DNA of 9,077 nt from Acidimicrobiaceae bacterium. Lineage in GTDB: Bacteria > Actinomycetota > Acidimicrobiia > Acidimicrobiales > UBA8190. Each line of letters begins with the position of its first letter. Position 1 is the stretch's first letter. Shown one piece after another: positions 4,872 to 9,077 of the stretch. The position numbers and the translations under genes are program-made. Below the pieces are notes generated by a model, which was not told where the DNA came from, ran no database searches, and was given only the letters and a program-made list of their open reading frames with translations. The stretch covers positions 6,266 through 15,342 of the forward strand of contig PKWD01000400.1 of the NCBI GenBank assembly GCA_003131945.1, written 5' to 3'.

Positions 4872-7220
4872 CTAGGGGGCGGGGGTCGTCACGCCTGAGG
4901 GCATGGCTACCGGGCCGGTCCCCAGGCGTTGCGCCAGCGTGCGCACCGATCGGCGCCGCAGTGTGCGCCGGATGCGTCTGGCGCTCAGGTCGGCCCGGTC
5001 GGCGTCGTCGACCGTCGGGGTCCACGGACTGTAGAAGGCGCGTTCGAGGACCAGAGCCAGCTCGAGCGTCTCGCTCAGTGCCGCCAGCAGTTCGTCGCCC
5101 GCCGTCATCGACCACGGAGCCTCGCTCCACCGTCGTTGCTCGAGCCTCGCCTCCGACAGCAGTGCCCGCACATGATCGGGCGGCGCCCGCCATGCCGGTC
5201 GCGGTACGCCGGCATCAGCCAGAACACGGTCCACCCCGAAGTAGGCGCTCAATAGACGCTGGGGTGGCGCCGCCGAATCCCGTCGGCGTCTCCGGCGCCA
5301 CCAGGCGAGGATCACACCCAAGGTGAGGATACCGATGATGGCTGCGGCGACGGCGACGGCGGTGCCAGCGGCGGCGGTGCGCGTCCGACGCGGTGCGGCA
5401 ACCGTCTTCCTGGTTGCCCCCGGTGGCGTGGTCGTAGCTACCGTCGGCGTCGCCGGCGGCGGATTGGTCGTCGGTGAGACCGGTACCGACCGGGGCGTCG
5501 GGGTGCTCGTGCGCGGCGTCACCCCGATCGGCCGGGGAATGCCGGTGGGTCCGACGACGCTCGGCGGGGCGAGCTCGCCCGAGGGAAGTTCAGGGGTGGG
5601 TTCGAACGACACCCAGCCCGACGCCGCACCGAGATAGACCTCGGGCCATGCATGGGCATCGGCGCCGCTGACGATTGTCGTCCCCGACGATGAGCTTCGC
5701 CCGCCGGTGAACCCCACGGCCACCCGGGTGGGGAGTCCGAGGGATCGTGCCATCACGGCAAAGGCGCCGGCGAAGGATTCGCACGTTCCGGCGCGAGTGG
5801 TCGTGAGAAAGACCGTCAGGGCGTTGGCACCGGCGGGAGCGACGGGCGGCGTGAGGGTGTAGCGAAAGAGGCCGGAGCGGAACCAGTTGACCAGAGCCTC
5901 GGCGCGCGTCAGGGGCGTGGTGGCGGTCGCCGTCACCGTCCGCGCCAGAGAAGCGATGATGGCCGGTTCCGGTGGGAGGGCCAGGTCCCCCTGGAGTTGT
6001 GTCGCTGTCAAGGAGGGGCTGGCGGACGGATTGGTAGCGGCCGAAACCGCCGGTGGGACGATGGCGGTGACCCTGTAGCGCTCGCCGCTTGCCGACGGCC
6101 GCGATGCCACCGCCCCTATCGAAGTCACCTCGGCCCGGACAGCTCCGGTGACGCTCTCGGCGGTCGGTGGAACCGGTAGGAGCCGACTCGTCAGTTCGCC
6201 GACGGTCACCGTGGCCGTGAACGTGCGTTGCGAGGTGGCGGGCAGAACAGCGGGCGAGGCCAACGGCGACGCGCCACCGTTCAAGACACGGCTGGTAACC
6301 GGGTCCGCAGTCCAGTCACCGTGGCGGTACTCGGTCAGCACCCCGACCTGCCAGTACGTGGCGAACGGGGTACGCGCCGAAAAGAGGACGACAGAAGGGT
6401 CTTTGCGCTCGAGGCCGACCAGATCCGATGCCAGGGAGAGATCCGTGGGCGGCACGACGGCCGCCAGCGCCGGACCGGGGGACACGACCGACGCGCCGCC
6501 GGGGCTGCCGAGAGACAGCCCCACCGCCACGGCGGCGATCATGGCCAGGACCGTCACGGCAAGGGCCGGGATCGGCCGAGTGCGTCCCTCCGACGCGCCA
6601 CCGATCGACGGAGCGGGAGCCGGTTCGCACAGGATCACGGTGGCCGCCGACGCGGCCACGAATACCGCTACCAAAATGGCCGACCCGACGCCGGCTTGCG
6701 CCACACAGGACCACGCCACCAGGCCCATCGGGAACAGCAGCGACAGCGCCGGCAAAAGGCGTGGGTACGTCAGCCGCTCGAACCCAGGCGGCCCGAGGAC
6801 CGTGCGGGCCACGAGCGCCACCATGCCTGTCACCACGGCACCGAGAAGCACGACACCTGGCGACGCGTGGAGTGGGACCGTGAACGACGCCAGCTCCGAC
6901 CGGGCATGATGCAGATCGATGCGCACGACCCGCAACGTCCGCAGGGTCGGTGCTCCATAAGCGGTGGCGTCCGGCACCGTTGTCCACAACGCCGAAAGGG
7001 CCACGCCGAGGGCGCCCACAGCCGAGGCCAGCGACGCCGGGGCCCGCAGGCGTAACAACACGGTGGGTACGGCCCAACCCAAGACGGTGGTGACGAGAAC
7101 AGGCCCGACGGCCGGTCCCCCCGGACCGCCGCCGATCATGCGGCAGACCGCCGCCGCGCCGACGATGGATGCCACCAGCAGCGCGACGTCGGCGGCGAGG
7201 TTCCGACGCGTCAACGTCAT
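4872..7220 (-). CDS. TgpA-like membrane transglutaminase (DUF3488-transglutaminase-DUF4129)
   Basis: Large membrane protein (782 residues) with a papain-like transglutaminase domain facing outward. About seven N-terminal helices lie near 10-26, 40-56, 63-82, 122-140, 155-173, 178-197 and 219-238. The soluble part (240-615) contains the catalytic core: Cys480 in TRAGTCESF, His523 in ADAHAWPEVYL, and Glu540 in FEPTP, where many relatives have Asp. A Pro/Thr-rich linker (about 546-612) leads to a last helix (620-640) and a run of six Arg (642-647). A cytoplasmic DUF4129-like tail (656-782) includes GVPRPAWRAPPDHVRAL. The P. aeruginosa relative TgpA is an essential inner-membrane transglutaminase; whether this protein cross-links, deamidates or cleaves is unknown. 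ATG 7220 overlaps the DUF58 stop as ATGA and has AGGTGA (7228-7233) 7 nt upstream, so it is preferred over ATG 7250. Confidence 0.93.
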   Translation of the reverse strand: MTLTRRNLAADVALLVASIVGAAAVCRMIGGGPGGPAVGPVLVTTVLGWAVPTVLLRLRAPASLASAVGALGVALSALWTTVPDATAYGAPTLRTLRVVRIDLHHARSELASFTVPLHASPGVVLLGAVVTGMVALVARTVLGPPGFERLTYPRLLPALSLLFPMGLVAWSCVAQAGVGSAILVAVFVAASAATVILCEPAPAPSIGGASEGRTRPIPALAVTVLAMIAAVAVGLSLGSPGGASVVSPGPALAAVVPPTDLSLASDLVGLERKDPSVVLFSARTPFATYWQVGVLTEYRHGDWTADPVTSRVLNGGASPLASPAVLPATSQRTFTATVTVGELTSRLLPVPPTAESVTGAVRAEVTSIGAVASRPSASGERYRVTAIVPPAVSAATNPSASPSLTATQLQGDLALPPEPAIIASLARTVTATATTPLTRAEALVNWFRSGLFRYTLTPPVAPAGANALTVFLTTTRAGTCESFAGAFAVMARSLGLPTRVAVGFTGGRSSSSGTTIVSGADAHAWPEVYLGAASGWVSFEPTPELPSGELAPPSVVGPTGIPRPIGVTPRTSTPTPRSVPVSPTTNPPPATPTVATTTPPGATRKTVAAPRRTRTAAAGTAVAVAAAIIGILTLGVILAWWRRRRRRDSAAPPQRLLSAYFGVDRVLADAGVPRPAWRAPPDHVRALLSEARLEQRRWSEAPWSMTAGDELLAALSETLELALVLERAFYSPWTPTVDDADRADLSARRIRRTLRRRSVRTLAQRLGTGPVAMPSGVTTPAP

Positions 7221-8413
7221 CGAGCGATCACCTGCATGTGTTGGCGCCATGACGCCGGCAGACGGTCTGCCCCGGTGACGGTCGTCACCATCATCGGTGG
7301 GTCCATGCCGTCACCGAGGACCCACGCCGCCAACAGCGCGTGTGGCGCTTGCCGGGGCTGCAGGGTGGCCAGGAGAGGCAGGATCATGGCCACGCCCGCC
7401 GGCGTGGGCGCCACCGTGGCGCGGAACCCCGACAGGGTCCTCAATTCCACCGGCAGTTCATGGGCGGCGGCGTTGTCGATCAACGCCAAGATCGTAGACA
7501 GTACGTCCTCGAAAGCACCCCGTCGGTGCACGCCGGCGCGGTCGTCGAGGACGATGGAGACGATGCTTCCGGTGTCGGGTTCGAACTGCCGGACGAGGAG
7601 TGTCCCATGGCGGGCCAGAGCCGGCCAATGCAGGAGATGGAGCCGGTCTCCCGGAACATAGGGACGGAGGTCGGCGAACTCGCCGCCCATGTCCGTCGCC
7701 GTCGGGTGGCGAGCGGAGCGATAGGTGGCCGACGTCGTCGATGCCGATCCCACCGAGAGTTGTGTCTCGACCTTCTCGGCCCGCCGGGGGTGGACCACGA
7801 CGACCACGGGCGGGGTCCGGGCCACCGCCGAGCCGAACAGGCCGAAAGGGTCGTGGACCCACACGCCGAGCGATGGCACGGTCAGCATCCCCCTGCCCCC
7901 CGTCGGCACCGGGAGGACGACCGACGTCGAGATTCCGGCATCCAAGGCGGGAAGACTCAGCAGATCGAGTTGACTCGGTGCACAGCGGCGGCGGAACGTC
8001 GTCCTCGGTGCCGTCGTCGCCGTCCCGGCGTCGACCGTCTCGTCACCCCTGCGGGCGGGGACGCCACCGAGTCTCTGCCACCGACCGTCGGGTCGTTCCA
8101 GTCCGACGACGGGCACCCGCCGTCGCGACGTGTTGACCACCGTCACCTCGAGCCTCGAGCTGTCGCCCACGGCGACGATGGGTGGGGCCACCAGCGCGCC
8201 GGCGTGCACGCCACCGACGGTCCGGCGGGCGCGGCCCCGGGCGAGCAGGGGGGAGAGGACGAGCGGAACGGCCACGGCGAGGTCGAGGGGGACGAGGCCC
8301 CATGATCGGGCGATCAGGCCCACGGCCACGAGCAACCCGAGGACGAAAACGAGACCTACGGCGCGCACGGTGGGGCGCAATGCCATGGGCGTCGCCGAGC
8401 CGGTGGTCTTCAC
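7217..8413 (-). CDS. DUF58 domain-containing membrane protein
   Basis: Standard partner of MoxR ATPases, of unknown biochemical role, 398 residues long as is usual. Two N-terminal membrane helices (about 16-35 and 41-60) are followed by a beta-rich region holding the family string VHDPFGLF (186-193). The DUF58 signature lies at 245-278: EFADLRPYVPGDRLHLLHW, then ALARHGTLLVRQFE. A von Willebrand A-like C-terminal fold follows (SIVLDDRAG near 285-294), without an obvious intact metal-binding site. The start is GTG 8413, whose GTGA overlaps the MoxR stop. Only AGAGG 2 nt upstream serves as a Shine-Dalgarno, which is close, so initiation probably depends on coupling to MoxR translation. Relatives bind MoxR and are thought to present envelope clients to it; that is family knowledge, not visible here. 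Confidence 0.93.
   Translation of the reverse strand: MKTTGSATPMALRPTVRAVGLVFVLGLLVAVGLIARSWGLVPLDLAVAVPLVLSPLLARGRARRTVGGVHAGALVAPPIVAVGDSSRLEVTVVNTSRRRVPVVGLERPDGRWQRLGGVPARRGDETVDAGTATTAPRTTFRRRCAPSQLDLLSLPALDAGISTSVVLPVPTGGRGMLTVPSLGVWVHDPFGLFGSAVARTPPVVVVVHPRRAEKVETQLSVGSASTTSATYRSARHPTATDMGGEFADLRPYVPGDRLHLLHWPALARHGTLLVRQFEPDTGSIVSIVLDDRAGVHRRGAFEDVLSTILALIDNAAAHELPVELRTLSGFRATVAPTPAGVAMILPLLATLQPRQAPHALLAAWVLGDGMDPPMMVTTVTGADRLPASWRQHMQVIAR
7228..7233 (-). promoter_or_regulatory. Ribosome binding site deciding the transglutaminase start
   Basis: AGGTGA on the minus strand lies 7 nt before ATG 7220, inside the last codons of the DUF58 gene. With the ATGA overlap it decides this start over the upstream ATG at 7250. 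Confidence 0.65.
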
Positions 8414-9077
8414 GGCCTCTTCGTTCCGGCTCCCGTATCCGTGGTCTCCTCGCCGCCCACGACGGGAACCAGTTGCAGGAGGTCGTCCACGATCGACTCG
8501 GGACCGGCACCCACGACCTCAGTCCCCGGGTGGAGCAGCAAGCGGTGCCCGAGCACGGGGACGGCCACGCTCTGGATGTCTCCGGGCGTCACGTAGGTAC
8601 GCCCGTTGGCCACGGTCATGGCCCGGGCCGCCCGGACGAGGGCCAAAGCCGCCCGGGGTGACGCTCCCACGCTCACCGAATGGTGGGTGCGGGTTGCCTG
8701 CACGAGGTCCAGGAGATAGGTACGCGCCGCCGGGGAGACGTGGACATGGGCGACGGCACCCATGAGTCCTTTGAGCTCCTCGCTGTTCACGGCCGGCTCG
8801 AGAACAGCGGCTCGGGCCGAGGGATCCTCTCCCTCGACGAGGGCCTCCTCCTCCGCCCGCGTCGGGTAGCCGAGGGTCAGGCGCAACAGGAAACGGTCTC
8901 GCTGTCCGTGCGGTAGAGGCGAAGTCCCGGCCGCGTCGTAGGGGTTCTGGGTGGCCACCACCATGAAGGGTCGTGGCAGGTCGAAGGTCCGCCCGTCCAC
9001 CGTGACCTGCCGCTCCTCCATAGCCTCGAGCAGGGCGGACTGGGCCCGGGGCGACGCGCGGTTGAGCTCGTCGGCCA
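8410..9077 (-). CDS. MoxR-family AAA+ ATPase, partial (5' end outside window)
   Basis: C-terminal 221-222 residues of a MoxR-type AAA+ ATPase, a chaperone-like motor acting with DUF58/vWA proteins. The gene runs off the right edge, so the Walker A motif is not seen. The first visible residues ADELNRASPRAQSALLEAME contain the Walker B acidic pair. Sensor 1 follows (VVATQNP, near 39-45), then AAGTSPLPHGQRDRFLLRL, matching the family's GTxPLPxxQxDRF with the arginine finger. Sensor 2 is GASPRAALALVRAARA (near 137-152). A short tail rich in Gly, Thr and Glu ends the protein. Its TGA overlaps the DUF58 GTG start, making it the first seen gene of a coupled three-gene unit. Confidence 0.94.
   Translation of the reverse strand, partial: ADELNRASPRAQSALLEAMEERQVTVDGRTFDLPRPFMVVATQNPYDAAGTSPLPHGQRDRFLLRLTLGYPTRAEEEALVEGEDPSARAAVLEPAVNSEELKGLMGAVAHVHVSPAARTYLLDLVQATRTHHSVSVGASPRAALALVRAARAMTVANGRTYVTPGDIQSVAVPVLGHRLLLHPGTEVVGAGPESIVDDLLQLVPVVGGEETTDTGAGTKRP

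Noticed and set aside
4751..5326. Plus-strand open frame of 191 codons over the sigma upstream region and the transglutaminase 3' end
   Set aside because: Arg/Pro/Ser-rich shadow with no recognisable domain; it overlaps the DUF4129-like tail coding on the other strand.
6148..7055. Two overlapping plus-strand open frames (253 and 275 codons) opposite the transglutaminase gene
   Set aside because: They have low-complexity Arg/Thr/Gly composition and no start signal, and the minus strand here encodes consistent membrane helices.
7340..8305. Plus-strand open frame of 321 codons opposite the DUF58 gene
   Set aside because: Its translation is rich in Arg, Gly, Asp and His with no family match, typical of an antisense shadow in GC-rich DNA; the opposite strand carries clear DUF58 motifs.

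Overview
The window reads as chromosomal DNA of a high-GC bacterium, most likely an actinobacterium. Sampled lines are about 70% G+C, GTG starts are frequent, ribosome binding sites are of the AGGAG type, and the gene set (MoxR/DUF58/transglutaminase operon, ECF sigma factor next to a membrane-anchored YVTN propeller) fits that group. No finer placement is supported. I see no mobile element, CRISPR array, tRNA or rRNA.

Layout. Positions 1-235 are a leader with no convincing gene, but with a tandem 11-bp repeat just before the rtcB ribosome binding site. An RtcB-type RNA ligase (236-1429) is the only plus-strand gene. It converges on a minus-strand block that fills the rest of the window. In transcription order that block is: MoxR AAA+ ATPase (cut by the window end), DUF58 protein, TgpA-like membrane transglutaminase, a 195-nt gap, ECF sigma factor, membrane-anchored YVTN beta-propeller, a roughly 140-nt gap rich in inverted repeats, and an MFS transporter of the YgaY/AraJ type.

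How the genes work together. MoxR, DUF58 and TgpA overlap stop-to-start (GTGA, then ATGA), so they form one translationally coupled unit. This is the widespread MoxR-DUF58-transglutaminase module, thought to act at the cell envelope. The sigma factor and the propeller also share an ATGA junction. The propeller protein has a short basic cytoplasmic tail, one membrane helix and an outside propeller. This is the architecture expected of an anti-sigma or sensor partner, although no known anti-sigma domain is visible. That pair is the most interesting part of the window. RtcB and the MFS transporter have no evident functional link to the rest.
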